Positions 26,296 to 35,190 of a stretch of DNA of 64,000 nt are shown piece after piece. A program made the position numbers and the translations under genes. The stretch's first letter is position 1. Every line of letters starts with the position of its first letter. Under the pieces are notes generated by a model. It worked only from the letters and a program-made list of their open reading frames with translations, ran no database searches and was not told the origin of the DNA. The DNA comes from Dyadobacter chenhuakuii (GTDB lineage: Bacteria > Bacteroidota > Bacteroidia > Cytophagales > Spirosomataceae), in contig NZ_CP098805.1 of assembly GCF_023821985.2 (NCBI RefSeq), positions 2,790,001 to 2,854,000 of the forward strand, in the 5' to 3' direction.

Positions 26296-29200
26296 TTAAT
26301 GTCCTGTTTCGTGCTCGGTGTGAACGCCTACAATGTCTTCACAATGCCACATTTTGGGTTGCGTAGCTTGTGGTTTTTGCGTCGGTTTTCCTTCGGCTTT
26401 GTCGCCCAGCATTTTCTGGATCAGCCGCTCACGTTCCAAAGCCATTGTTTTCTGCTTTTCTTCATCTTTTTTCCTGTCAAAATAAACGGCGCCTTCCACC
26501 ATCGTAAACTCAGGTCTTGCATAAATAGAAAGCGGATGCGCATTCCAGAGCACCAGATCAGCATCCTTTCCAGGTTTCAAACTCCCCATGCGATTGTCCA
26601 CATGCAGCAATTTCGCAGGGTTCAGCGTCACCATTTTCCAGGCTTCTTCCTCCGGCACACCACCATATTCCACCGTTTTAGCCGCTTCCTGGTTTAGTCT
26701 GCGCGCCATTTCGGCGTCGTCGGAGTTGATCGCCACGGTTACGCCTTCATGATACATTAATGCTGCATTATATGGAATCGCCTCTTTGACTTCCATTTTA
26801 TAAGCCCACCAGTCACCGAATGTAGAGCCGCCTATGCCACGTTTCGCCATCTTGTCGGCCAGCTTGTAACCTTCCAGAATGTGGGTAAATGTGTTAATCT
26901 TAAAATTCAGGGAATCAGCTACATGCATGAGCATATTGATCTCGGACTGCACATACGAATGGCAAGTAATGAAACGTTCGCTCGCCAGGATTTCGGCCAA
27001 TGCATCCAGTTCAATATCTCGTCTTGGTGCATTCGCGGCTTGTTTTTTGGAACCCGCATTATAGGATTTCCATTGGGCAGCATAATCTTTTGCTCTCAAA
27101 AAATGATCAAAAAACACCTGCTCCACGCCCATTCTGGTTTGCGGAAAACGCGTGCGAACAATGTCGCCCCAGTTGGATTGCTTTACATTTTCTCCCAAAG
27201 CAAACTTGATCGTTTTCACCTCGGGAATCAGCATTTCGGATTGACTTGCACCCCATTTCAGCTTGATTAAGGCACTTTGTCCACCAATTGAGTTCGCGGA
27301 TCCATGCAGCAAATGAGAAGTCGTCACACCACCCGCCAGTTGGCGATAAATATTCACGTCATCCGGATTGATCACATCGCTCATTCTCACCTCGGCTGAA
27401 CTCGTTTGCCCGCCTTCATTAATGGTAAAGAGCGCAATGTGCGAATGTTCGTCTATAATGCCGCTGGTCAAATGCTTGCCTGTTCCGTCAATCGTTTTTG
27501 CTCCCGAAGGCGCCGACAATGCCTTACCTACTTTCGCAATCTTACCGTTCTGAACGAGGACGTCTGCATTTTGTAAAATGCCTTCTTTCTCGTTGGTCCA
27601 GATCGTCGCGTTCTTGATCAACACCGTTTCCGCCACAGGCAATGTCTCATTTCCAAAGCCTACAAAAGGATAATAAACCGGCCCGGTTTCCTTCACTTTG
27701 GCGATCGTGGAATCCTTGGTTGCCGCAGGCTGATATTTCTCGGATAATGTTGCCGACCAGGGGACAACATTCCCATTCGGCAACACGCCTTCTCCGGAAA
27801 GATTTGTTCCCGCGAGCCAACCCGTCAGGCGAGTCGTTCCTGCACTTTTATCAGCCTGGTAAGTCATCGTCAGCAACTTGTCCGACAAGATAACCTTAGG
27901 CGTTACTTTCACCGAATCCTGTACAACGATCTTATAATCAGGCTTATCTAATCCACCCGTGATCTGCACCTTGCCCGCAGGCTGGTTGTTCACCGAGAGC
28001 GCGTAAGTCCCCCGCACATCCGGCGCATTCATGGCCGATAGTACAAATTGCTTTCCCTGAATCCAGTTTTCATAAATGACATTGTCTTTCCCAAACAGAT
28101 CACCGGAAGTGATGATGAAGTTGGCCAGCAACCCGCTTTTCAGGCTCCCTACCTGCCCTTCCGCCTTGATCAGGCTTGCAGGAATGGTCGTTAATGCTTC
28201 CAATGCCTTTTCTTTCGGCAGGCCGTACTCAATAGCTGTTTTTATATTTTTCCAAAAATCGCCCTTGTTTTTCAAGCCGGAAACCGTGAATGCAAATGGA
28301 ATTTCGGCCTTCGCAACTTCGGATGCATTCTTGGGGGCCATTTCCCAATGTTTCAGCTGTGCCACGCTCACCAGATCCGCGTCCCAGGGATCGGCAACGT
28401 CATAAGCATCAGGAAATTGAAGGGGCAGAATCAATGTTGCTTTCGTGGCTTTAATTTCTTTAATGCGCTGATATTCGTCGCCTCCGCCTTTGATAATGTA
28501 TTGTATTCCAAACTCATCACCGACCTTATCCGCACGCAGAATGCTGTATTTGTCATTGGTTTCAAAAAAGGAAGGAAGGGTTTTGATCTGGTTGAATGCT
28601 TCCAGCGAAAGATTGGTTTCCTTGGCTTTTTCTGTTTTGGCATACCAGTCGGCATCGTAATAATTCTGCCTTAGCAGCGCTACTACGCCCATCGTAGACG
28701 ATGGGTAAGTCTGTGAAGAAGTGCCTTTGCTGAATGAATAATGGGCCGACGCTTTTCGTTTCAACATTGCTTTGTTGGCAGCCTCGTCGGTCAATGTTAC
28801 TACTGCGCCGTTTCCGCGCACAATCCCGTCATGTGGGTGAACAAGCACGGTCCCGAAACCGATTTTGCGAAGCTCCTCGGCTTTTTTAGCGTCGGGAGTA
28901 AACATTAAGCTCGCGTCATTTTCAGGCTGAATAGCCTGGTTCCAGCCAAATGCACCCTTTTTATTGGATTCCAGTTGCGGCGTTTGCCTGCCTCCTCCCG
29001 TCCGCTCGCGCTTCACTTCCGGCATTCCATAATCCGAATCCAGGTCAATGAGGGAAGGGTAAATGTATTTTTCTTTCAAATCCATCACCACGGTGCCCGC
29101 AGGAATTTTCACCTGCTTGCCCACTTCACGGATGATCCCGTTTTCAATGAGCATGGTCCCTTTCAGGATCGTAGTTTTGGAATCGACAACAATGTTTGCG

Positions 29201-29322
29201 TTTGTAAAAGCATAGCGCCCCGGCCGGTCGTCATAGGCTCCGTTTTGGGGGAAAGTCTCCTGCGCATGCGCGATCACGCCGATCGTAAGACAGGTCAGCA
29301 GGGCTGATAATTGTTTAAACAT
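26296..29322 (-). CDS. Secreted tandem amidohydrolase (two barrels fused)
   Basis: 1008 aa, about twice the usual length, with a signal peptide. Residues about 30-435 are a degenerate amidohydrolase (YIYPSLIDLDSDYGMPEV lacks HxH); residues about 565-960 are a second copy with an intact metal motif, GIIDEHSHIALF, and later the ligand-bearing TCHSYVQSEINML and INSDDAEMA. The half ends with the family signature MGSLKPGKDADLVLWNAHPL. Between them is a beta-rich linker (about 435-540). The next gene on the operon resembles the degenerate first half. Substrate unknown; a periplasmic peptidase or cyclic-amide hydrolase is plausible. Confidence 0.82.
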   Translation of the reverse strand: MFKQLSALLTCLTIGVIAHAQETFPQNGAYDDRPGRYAFTNANIVVDSKTTILKGTMLIENGIIREVGKQVKIPAGTVVMDLKEKYIYPSLIDLDSDYGMPEVKRERTGGGRQTPQLESNKKGAFGWNQAIQPENDASLMFTPDAKKAEELRKIGFGTVLVHPHDGIVRGNGAVVTLTDEAANKAMLKRKASAHYSFSKGTSSQTYPSSTMGVVALLRQNYYDADWYAKTEKAKETNLSLEAFNQIKTLPSFFETNDKYSILRADKVGDEFGIQYIIKGGGDEYQRIKEIKATKATLILPLQFPDAYDVADPWDADLVSVAQLKHWEMAPKNASEVAKAEIPFAFTVSGLKNKGDFWKNIKTAIEYGLPKEKALEALTTIPASLIKAEGQVGSLKSGLLANFIITSGDLFGKDNVIYENWIQGKQFVLSAMNAPDVRGTYALSVNNQPAGKVQITGGLDKPDYKIVVQDSVKVTPKVILSDKLLTMTYQADKSAGTTRLTGWLAGTNLSGEGVLPNGNVVPWSATLSEKYQPAATKDSTIAKVKETGPVYYPFVGFGNETLPVAETVLIKNATIWTNEKEGILQNADVLVQNGKIAKVGKALSAPSGAKTIDGTGKHLTSGIIDEHSHIALFTINEGGQTSSAEVRMSDVINPDDVNIYRQLAGGVTTSHLLHGSANSIGGQSALIKLKWGASQSEMLIPEVKTIKFALGENVKQSNWGDIVRTRFPQTRMGVEQVFFDHFLRAKDYAAQWKSYNAGSKKQAANAPRRDIELDALAEILASERFITCHSYVQSEINMLMHVADSLNFKINTFTHILEGYKLADKMAKRGIGGSTFGDWWAYKMEVKEAIPYNAALMYHEGVTVAINSDDAEMARRLNQEAAKTVEYGGVPEEEAWKMVTLNPAKLLHVDNRMGSLKPGKDADLVLWNAHPLSIYARPEFTMVEGAVYFDRKKDEEKQKTMALERERLIQKMLGDKAEGKPTQKPQATQPKMWHCEDIVGVHTEHETGH

Positions 29323-29493
29323 AGGTTGGGATTTAATTGCAGTTCGGAACTACAATATACAAGTTAAATTGACAAATCAGGGCTTAAAGGGCATTTTCAC
29401 TGGAAGTTACAATTGCCGCGGGGAATTGTTATGTTGCCTATTTTTTGCATCTTGTCGCTGTGTTTTCAAATGACTATTTAGCTTTTCAAAAAT

Positions 29494-29781
29494 ATGGACT
29501 ATCAAGATTTTAAAGATTCCCTTTCCCAGGATTCACCACCAGAAACAGTCTCAGAGCCGCTTAAAGCGCTTTGGTATGCAGCAAAAGATGACTGGGAAGC
29601 CGCTCATAACATTGCCCAAAGCAAAGAAGGAACGCCCGTTTATGATCATTTGCATGCGTATCTGCACCGCGTAGAAGGCGACACCTGGAATGCCGGTTAT
29701 TGGTACAAGCGCGCCGGAAAGTCTGTTTTTAAGGGTTCCTTGCAAGAAGAATGGGAAGCTTTGGCGCATGCTATGCTTTAA
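29494..29781 (+). CDS. Small conserved hypothetical protein
   Basis: 95 aa, acidic, no signal or membrane helix. Motifs ALWYAAKDDWEAAHNIAQ, YDHLHAYLHRVEGDTWNAGY and WYKRAG recur, to my knowledge, in a small family spread over Bacteroidota and Proteobacteria, with TPR-like helical spacing. No function is known to me. It lies just upstream of the SatD operator array and shares its strand, so it could be read through into satD. Confidence 0.7.
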   Translation: MDYQDFKDSLSQDSPPETVSEPLKALWYAAKDDWEAAHNIAQSKEGTPVYDHLHAYLHRVEGDTWNAGYWYKRAGKSVFKGSLQEEWEALAHAML

Positions 29782-29784
29782 AAA

Positions 29785-29891
29785 TATAAGGCTTTTACCT
29801 TATATTCAGTTAATATAAGCTTTTTACCTTATATTTGGCTGATATAAGCTTTTTACCTTATATTTAACCATTATAAGGCAAAAAGCTTATA
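29785..29891. promoter_or_regulatory. Array of four 20-bp palindromic operators upstream of satD
   Basis: Four sites at 29785-29804, 29814-29833, 29843-29862 and 29872-29891 start exactly 29 bp apart, with 9-bp unlike spacers. Each is TATAAG followed by an S, six A/T-rich bases, S and CTTATA: the first is a perfect inverted repeat TATAAGG-N6-CCTTATA, the second and third are identical (TATAAGC on the left), and the fourth is a reversed copy. The array fills the gap between the upstream stop and the satD ATG, ending three bases before it, and overlaps a -7 box. The 29-bp phasing (close to three helical turns) suggests cooperative binding on one DNA face. Confidence 0.8.
29830..29837 (+). promoter_or_regulatory. 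-7 box for satD inside operator array
   Basis: TATATTTG overlaps the end of the second palindrome. Predicted start near 29843 would place the third and fourth operators in the leader, so a bound protein would block the promoter. Confidence 0.5.
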
Positions 29892-29894
29892 TTT

Positions 29895-30533
29895 ATGAAA
29901 AAGCATTATGCTGTAATCACCGCTGATATGGTCAATTCAACGTTTTTCTCACGAGAACAGACCACCGAATGGCTAAGCGAAATGATCGATTTGTTACGGG
30001 AAAATCCAGCCTTTGACTGGGTGTTGAAACCTGAAATATATCGCGGGGACAGCTTTCAGGGTGTGTTGAAAAACCCTAACGAAGCCATGTATGCCGCCAT
30101 TCTGGCCCGCGCTAATATGCGCACACACGCCAAAAACACTGATTTACGCGTAGCGATTGGCATAGGAAAAGCAGAGCAGCTAACCGACCGCGCGGGCACA
30201 TCCGATGGCGAAGCATTTCGATTGTCGGGGCATTTGGCCGACAATATCAGGAAGCAAAAAGCGCGGATCGGGATTGCATTGCCAACGCCTTCTGAGCCGC
30301 TGAATGCGACATTGGATCTTTTAGAAACACTTATTGAGAACTGGACAACCGCTCAGAGCGAGGTGATTGTGGCTTTACTTTTGAAAAAGAACATTAACCA
30401 GATTTCCGAGCAGCTTGGCATCAGTCAGCCTGCCGCCAGTCAGCGTGTGGCCTCTTCAAAATGGTGGGCAGTTGAAAATTTTCTTGCTACCTTTCCCAAA
30501 CATTTATCACTATACACAAAAACAAAATCATGA
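29895..30533 (+). CDS. satD: SatD family regulator (cyclase-like domain plus HTH)
   Basis: 212 aa. Residues 1 to about 130 have the layout of a class III nucleotide cyclase domain: VITADMVNST (Asp11), EIYRGDSFQGVL (Asp52), LRVAIGIGKAEQL (85-96), then SDGEAFRLSGHLADNI. Both positions matching metal-binding aspartates are acidic. Residues 167-190 are a sigma-like helix-turn-helix (INQISEQLGISQPAASQRVA). SatD is known from the acid-tolerance satCDE operon of Streptococcus mutans; here it overlaps the DUF3307 gene by 4 bases. A nucleotide-sensing DNA-binding regulator acting on the palindromes directly upstream is a reasonable inference. Confidence 0.82.
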   Translation: MKKHYAVITADMVNSTFFSREQTTEWLSEMIDLLRENPAFDWVLKPEIYRGDSFQGVLKNPNEAMYAAILARANMRTHAKNTDLRVAIGIGKAEQLTDRAGTSDGEAFRLSGHLADNIRKQKARIGIALPTPSEPLNATLDLLETLIENWTTAQSEVIVALLLKKNINQISEQLGISQPAASQRVASSKWWAVENFLATFPKHLSLYTKTKS

Positions 30534-31273
30534 TCGAGTTTCTCCAATTATTGCTCGCACACATTCTTGTCGATTTCTACTGGCAGCCTACGAAATGGGT
30601 CATTGAAAAAAGAGAAAAATCTTTCCGCTCCAAATACTTTTATCTCCACATTGCGCTTGTCATCGTTGTTTCTTACGTCGTGCTGGGTTACTGGACCAAT
30701 CCGGTTCCTGCTCTCGCGTTAGGCGTGGCTCACGGCCTGATTGACATTGCAAAAATCGCGTTTGATAAAAAGGGAACATTGATCTGGTTTGTGGCCGATC
30801 AGGTTGCTCACGTGATCAGCATTGCGCTTACCGCGCTTATTATCACCAGTGCTTTACCGGCTGGCGTGGAAACTTTCAAAACCTGGCTTTTCACTACCAA
30901 AACGCTCGCCATTTTCACTGGCGCGCTGGTTTCACTCTCTCCTATTTCGTTTTTTGTGGGCATCCTTACCAAACCCTGGCGCGAAGAACTGGCTGCATTG
31001 GCGCCTAATGCAGATGATAACCTGGCCAATGCCGGACGCTGGATAGGGATGTCGGAAAGGCTGCTGATCTTTGTTTTTGTGCTGGTTAGTCAGTTTTCAG
31101 CCATTGGATTTTTGATTGCTGCGAAGTCGCTTTTGCGTTATAATGACAAATCTGCCAGCGGGGAAATTTCAGCAGCCTACATTAGTAAAAAGTCGGAATA
31201 TGTGCTGGTGGGGACATTGATGAGCTACACTTGTGCGATCGCAGTGGCGCTGGTGGTGAAAACATTGTATTAA
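30530..31273 (+). CDS. DUF3307 multi-pass membrane protein
   Basis: 247 aa, starting inside the stop of satD (ATGA). The N terminus LQLLLAHILVDFYWQPTKWV is the DUF3307 signature, and HGLIDIAKIAFDKKG the second conserved block. Six or seven membrane helices are predicted, with a soluble loop near residues 160-175. The DUF3307/SatD pairing recurs in Bacteroidota. Function unknown; it could be a transporter or sensor whose state SatD reports. Confidence 0.85.
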   Translation: MIEFLQLLLAHILVDFYWQPTKWVIEKREKSFRSKYFYLHIALVIVVSYVVLGYWTNPVPALALGVAHGLIDIAKIAFDKKGTLIWFVADQVAHVISIALTALIITSALPAGVETFKTWLFTTKTLAIFTGALVSLSPISFFVGILTKPWREELAALAPNADDNLANAGRWIGMSERLLIFVFVLVSQFSAIGFLIAAKSLLRYNDKSASGEISAAYISKKSEYVLVGTLMSYTCAIAVALVVKTLY

Positions 31274-31305
31274 AATCCAACACAATTAAACCTTGCTGCA
31301 ACAAA

Positions 31306-31332
31306 TTGCTCTAACCTGGGTATCTAAATTTG
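31306..31332 (+). promoter_or_regulatory. Promoter of Spy-like gene, probably leaderless
   Basis: TTG (31306-31308), 16 bases, TAAATTTG (31325-31332). The ATG at 31339 begins only 6 bases after the box, at the expected transcription start, so the mRNA is probably leaderless or nearly so. Confidence 0.55.
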
Positions 31333-31338
31333 ATAACC

Positions 31339-31719
31339 ATGAAAAAGACAATGTTGGCCATGCTAATGGCTCTTTTCAGCATCGCAGCCTTCGCCCAACG
31401 CCAGGATTCTGATATGACGCCTGAAAAACGCGCAGAAAACCAGACCAAGCAAATGACCGAAAAGCTGAACCTTTCCGAAGATCAGCAAAAGCAGGTCTAC
31501 AACCTGACGCTGGCGAGAACGCAGAAAATGAAGGAGTTAAGGGATGCCCAAACCGCCGACCGCGAGCAAATGCGTGCTTCGATGGAAACCTACAACAACG
31601 AAGTCGCGAAAATACTGACGGTGGAGCAACAGGAAAAATACAAAACCATGCTGGAAGATAGGCGCGGTGGCGCCGATCGTCGGGGCGGTGGCAGCAGCAG
31701 AGGACCGCGCGAAAATTAA
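31339..31719 (+). CDS. Spy/CpxP-like periplasmic protein
   Basis: 126 aa with a signal peptide (MLAMLMALFSIAAFA). The rest is helical and charged with the LTxxQ-like repeats MTEKLNLSEDQQKQVYNLTL and AKILTVEQQEKYKTML, the Spy/CpxP pattern, ending in a Gly/Arg-rich tail (RRGGADRRGGGSSRG). Spy-type proteins are ATP-independent periplasmic chaperones; many Bacteroidota have several. A TTG nine bases upstream is possible, but the ATG fits the signal peptide better. Confidence 0.85.
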   Translation: MKKTMLAMLMALFSIAAFAQRQDSDMTPEKRAENQTKQMTEKLNLSEDQQKQVYNLTLARTQKMKELRDAQTADREQMRASMETYNNEVAKILTVEQQEKYKTMLEDRRGGADRRGGGSSRGPREN

Positions 31720-31737
31720 GCTCTCTTTAGTCAAATA

Positions 31738-31772
31738 AAAAGGGTTGGAATCCAACGATATCCAACCCTTTT
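31738..31772. terminator. Bidirectional terminator
   Basis: AAAAGGGTTGGA and TCCAACCCTTTT are exact complements around an 11-base loop; T runs lie on both strands. It serves the Spy-like gene and prfC, which converge here. Confidence 0.8.
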
Positions 31773-31791
31773 CTATTTATAACATTCCAAG

Positions 31792-33387
31792 TTATATCGC
31801 CATTTCGGTCTTAAATTCCGACGTGAAGTGAAAATGGATGGCTGGATTGTTTTCCCGGTTCATACGGATCATCCATTCAGATTCTGCCAGGAAAACCGGG
31901 TTTCTATCTTTATCGTAGGCAATCTGGTTTCCTTTGAGGCGGATGAATTGGTCCATAGCAGGCTTTTCATCGGCGGTAAGCCAGCAAGCGCGCGTAATGC
32001 TCATCGGAACCCAGCGGCATTTTGCGCCATATTCGTGTTCGAGGCGATATTGGATTACATCAAATTGCAGTTCTCCAACCGTCCCTACTATTTTACGGTT
32101 TCCTAAGTCCAATGTAAAAAGTTGCGCAACACCTTCATCTGTAAGTTGTTGAATGCCTTTTTCCAATTGCTTGGACTTCATCGGATCCAGGTTAATCAAC
32201 TCTTTAAAGATCTCCGGCGAGAAGCTCGGAATCCCTGAAAATTGAAGGTTTTCTCCTTCCGTCAATGTATCGCCGATCTTGAAACTTCCTGTATCATAAA
32301 GTCCTACAACATCACCGGGAAAGCCTTCGTCCATTACACTTTTCGCCGAAGCCATGAATGTAAAGGGAGAAGAAAAACGGACATCTTTACCCATTCTGAC
32401 GTGTTTATAGAATTTACCACGTTCAAATTTCCCTGAACAAATCCTTAAAAATGCAATCCTGTCACGGTGACGCGGGTCTAGGTTTGCGTGGATTTTAAAT
32501 ACAAAACCGGTGAATTTTGGCTCCATAGGTGACACTTCACGCACATCCGTCGGACGTGGCTGCGGAATGGGTGAGATTTCGCAGAATGTGTCCAGCAGTT
32601 CTTTTATACCAAAATTATTGATCGCACTGCCAAAGAAAACAGGCGCTAACTGGCCTTTTTGATAAGCTTCTTCCGAAAACACGTCATAAACACCTTCCAC
32701 AAGCTCCACATCTTCCGTCAATTGCGAAGCATCTCTTTCTCCCAGCAGATCCACCAAACCTTCATCTTCCAGACTCACTTTCGCAACATCATTTTCGATT
32801 TTGGTTTTGTTGATTTTGAAGAAATAAAGCATTTGCTCGTACAAGCTGTAAACGCCTTTGAAATTAGCCCCCATATTGATCGGCCACGTCAAAGGACGCA
32901 CGCGGATGCTGAGTTTTGTTTCCAGCTCATCCAGCAATTCAAACGGATTCTGGCCTTCCCTATCGAGCTTATTGATAAAAACAATCACCGGCGTGTTCCG
33001 CATCCGGCACACTTCCATGAGCCTTTCGGTCTGTTCCTCCACGCCTTTTACGCAGTCAATCACCAGGATAACGCTGTCCACGGCGGTTAATGTGCGATAG
33101 GTGTCTTCTGCAAAGTCCTTGTGACCAGGCGTGTCCAGAATATTGATCAGCAGGTCTTTATATTCAAAGGTCATTACCGAAGTTGCGACCGAAATTCCCC
33201 TTTGCTTCTCAATTTCCATGAAATCGGAAGTAGCGGTCTTTTTGATTTTATTGGATTTTACCGCGCCCGCCGTTTGGATCGCGCCTCCAAAAAGCAACAG
33301 CTTTTCGGTAAGTGTGGTTTTACCAGCATCTGGGTGACTGATAATTGCGAATGTGCGCCGCTTCTTGATCTCTTCTAAATTACTCAT
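31792..33387 (-). CDS. prfC: Peptide chain release factor 3
   Basis: 531 aa from the ATG at 33387 (MSNLEEIKK), the usual RF3 start. The G domain shows [20 protein letters not shown] (G1), [25 protein letters not shown] (G3) and FINKLDREG (G4), followed by EF-Tu-like domain II and the RF3-specific C-terminal domain. RF3 recycles RF1/RF2 after peptide release. Single gene with its own -7 box. Confidence 0.96.
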   Translation of the reverse strand: MSNLEEIKKRRTFAIISHPDAGKTTLTEKLLLFGGAIQTAGAVKSNKIKKTATSDFMEIEKQRGISVATSVMTFEYKDLLINILDTPGHKDFAEDTYRTLTAVDSVILVIDCVKGVEEQTERLMEVCRMRNTPVIVFINKLDREGQNPFELLDELETKLSIRVRPLTWPINMGANFKGVYSLYEQMLYFFKINKTKIENDVAKVSLEDEGLVDLLGERDASQLTEDVELVEGVYDVFSEEAYQKGQLAPVFFGSAINNFGIKELLDTFCEISPIPQPRPTDVREVSPMEPKFTGFVFKIHANLDPRHRDRIAFLRICSGKFERGKFYKHVRMGKDVRFSSPFTFMASAKSVMDEGFPGDVVGLYDTGSFKIGDTLTEGENLQFSGIPSFSPEIFKELINLDPMKSKQLEKGIQQLTDEGVAQLFTLDLGNRKIVGTVGELQFDVIQYRLEHEYGAKCRWVPMSITRACWLTADEKPAMDQFIRLKGNQIAYDKDRNPVFLAESEWMIRMNRENNPAIHFHFTSEFKTEMAI

Positions 33388-33401
33388 ATCTAAAATTTGC
33401 A

Positions 33402-33409
33402 CAAAGATA
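33402..33409 (-). promoter_or_regulatory. -7 box for prfC
   Basis: TATCTTTG on the minus strand (33409-33402), 14 bases upstream of the prfC ATG; no TTG at the usual spacing. The leader would be very short. Confidence 0.45.
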
Positions 33410-33418
33410 AGAATAAAC

Positions 33419-33444
33419 AAAAGCCGCCCCTAACCGGGACGGCT
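33419..33444 (-). terminator. Terminator of ppa
   Basis: Minus strand AGCCGTCCC (33444-33436) pairs with GGGGCGGCT (33430-33422), one G-T, loop GGTTA, then TTTT-G-TTT. Confidence 0.7.
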
Positions 33445-33487
33445 CTAAATTATCTTGTTAAGAAACGATCGGTGTTCAGACCGGATC

Positions 33488-34099
33488 TCAGTAAAATGAA
33501 TGCTTGTAATCTTCCACGGAAGTCATGATCACCTCGTGTGCTTCTTCTCTGCCGTATACATTGGTAATTTCAATGTGGGCTTTTTCACCCGGCAAATTCT
33601 TGTAAGTCAGGAAGTAGTGTTTCAAACGCTCTACAATTCCTTCCGGCAGCTCGCTAAGATCGGAAAAACCGCCGTAGACTTCGTCACCTTTCAAAACGGC
33701 AATGATTTTGTCATCTGCTTCACCACCATCGATCAGACGGATTCCGCCGATAGGCTTCGCAGTGCAAAGAATGTCGCCGTGCGAAATGATTTTTTCACAA
33801 AGAACCAAAACGTCCAGCGGGTCACCATCGCCTTCCGTTACGTCTCTTCCCGAACGCTCGCGGGCAAGCGCTGCGATCTTTTCTGAGCAGTACGTTTTAG
33901 GGATAAATCCGTAAAGTGCCGGAACGATGTTGGAATATTTTTGCGGGCGGTCGATCATCAGATAGCCCGTTGCTTTATCAATTTCGTATTTAACTGTGTC
34001 GGTAGGAACAATCTCAATAAAGGCAGTTACGAGGTTCGGTGCATTATCCCCCATCGGGATTCCATGCCAGGGATGTGCTTTGTGTACGTTAGCGATCAT
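33488..34099 (-). CDS. ppa: Inorganic pyrophosphatase (family I)
   Basis: 203 aa. The signature EGDGDPLDVLVL carries the metal-binding Asp91, Asp93 and Asp96; other active-site residues lie in DRPQKYSNIVPALYGFIP and KGDEVYGGFSDLSELP. It hydrolyses the pyrophosphate released in biosynthesis. Length is at the upper end for bacterial family I enzymes. Single gene. Confidence 0.95.
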   Translation of the reverse strand: MIANVHKAHPWHGIPMGDNAPNLVTAFIEIVPTDTVKYEIDKATGYLMIDRPQKYSNIVPALYGFIPKTYCSEKIAALARERSGRDVTEGDGDPLDVLVLCEKIISHGDILCTAKPIGGIRLIDGGEADDKIIAVLKGDEVYGGFSDLSELPEGIVERLKHYFLTYKNLPGEKAHIEITNVYGREEAHEVIMTSVEDYKHSFY

Positions 34100-34161
34100 T
34101 ATTTGTGTAATAGTAATACTTTTTAAATGGATAAATTTTTTAATAACGTTGATTGTGGGGG

Positions 34162-35130
34162 TTAACCGACCTTATCTGCAATGTTATAATCTCCTGTTTT
34201 TGACACAGATTGTTTTACAAATAATTCCCCGAGAAAGCCCGCAAGAAACAACTGTGAACCTACCATGATCGCAACCAGGGCGAGAAAAAACAACGGATTA
34301 TCGGTGACATTCCGATAGGGCTGCAAATGGTAAATGTTGTAAATCTTTTTGCCTAAAAGCCAGAAAGCTATAATGCTTCCCAGAAAAAACATGAGTGTTC
34401 CCAGACTGCCAAACAAATGCATGGGCCTGCGCCCAAACTTATTCACAAAGGCAATCGAAAGCAAATCCAGAAAGCCAAAAATGAAACGTTCCAGTCCGAA
34501 TTTCGTCGTGCCGTATTTTCTTGGACGATGCTGCACCACTTTCTCCCCGATCTTGCCGAAGCCATTCCACTTGGCGATCACCGGAATGTAACGATGCATT
34601 TCCCCGTAAATCGTAATGTTTTTGACCACTTCCTTGCGGTAAGCTTTCAGGCCGCAATTGAAATCGTGCAGCGAAACGCCGGAAATGCTGCGGGTGGCCG
34701 CATTGAATATTTTGGTAGGAACAGTCTTGGTAATCGGGTCGTAACGCTTCTTTTTCCAGCCCGAAACCAGGTCATAGCGGTCCTCTTTGATCATTTTGTA
34801 AAGCTCCGGGATTTCGTCCGGGCTGTCTTGCAGGTCGGCGTCCATGGTAATGATCACCTCGCCTTTTGCCGCCTGAAAAGCCGTTTGCAATGCGGCCGTT
34901 TTGCCATAATTTCTTACAAAACGCAATCCACGAATGTTCGGGTTTTCTTGTGAAATGTTTGAAATAACGTCCCAGGAGCGGTCTTTGCTGCCATCGTCGA
35001 CAAAAATCACTTCATAGGAAAAGCCATTTTCATTCATCACCCGCGCAATCCATTCACTGAGTTCTGGCAATGATTCTTCCTCATTGTAAAGCGGAACGAC
35101 AACGGAAATCTGGATAGCTGATAGAGTCAT
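34162..35130 (-). CDS. DPM/GtrB-type family 2 glycosyltransferase with two membrane helices
   Basis: 322 aa from the ATG at 35130 (MTLSAIQISVVVPLYNEE). GT2 core: EVIFVDDGSKDRSW, ITMDADLQDSPDEIPELY (DxD in MDAD), and SLHDFNCGLKAYRKE. Two C-terminal membrane helices (about 235-300) match polyprenyl-phosphate sugar synthases such as GtrB, which make Und-P-Glc or Und-P-Man for use on the periplasmic side. Part of a minus-strand group of core genes; possible donor for the GT39 protein at 48.8 kb. Confidence 0.9.
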   Translation of the reverse strand: MTLSAIQISVVVPLYNEEESLPELSEWIARVMNENGFSYEVIFVDDGSKDRSWDVISNISQENPNIRGLRFVRNYGKTAALQTAFQAAKGEVIITMDADLQDSPDEIPELYKMIKEDRYDLVSGWKKKRYDPITKTVPTKIFNAATRSISGVSLHDFNCGLKAYRKEVVKNITIYGEMHRYIPVIAKWNGFGKIGEKVVQHRPRKYGTTKFGLERFIFGFLDLLSIAFVNKFGRRPMHLFGSLGTLMFFLGSIIAFWLLGKKIYNIYHLQPYRNVTDNPLFFLALVAIMVGSQLFLAGFLGELFVKQSVSKTGDYNIADKVG

Positions 35131-35190
35131 GAATGTATAATAGCAAAGCCCAAAACCGGGATCACCGGGCAAAGTTCGTGTTTTTCCCGA

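Noticed and set aside
29785..29891. Short CRISPR-like array
   Set aside because: Repeats are 20-bp palindromes with 9-bp spacers, one unit inverted, directly before a gene and without cas genes: operator sites fit better.
34417..34953. 178-codon plus-strand open frame inside the GT2 gene region
   Set aside because: Antisense shadow of the DPM-type glycosyltransferase, which has a full set of motifs.
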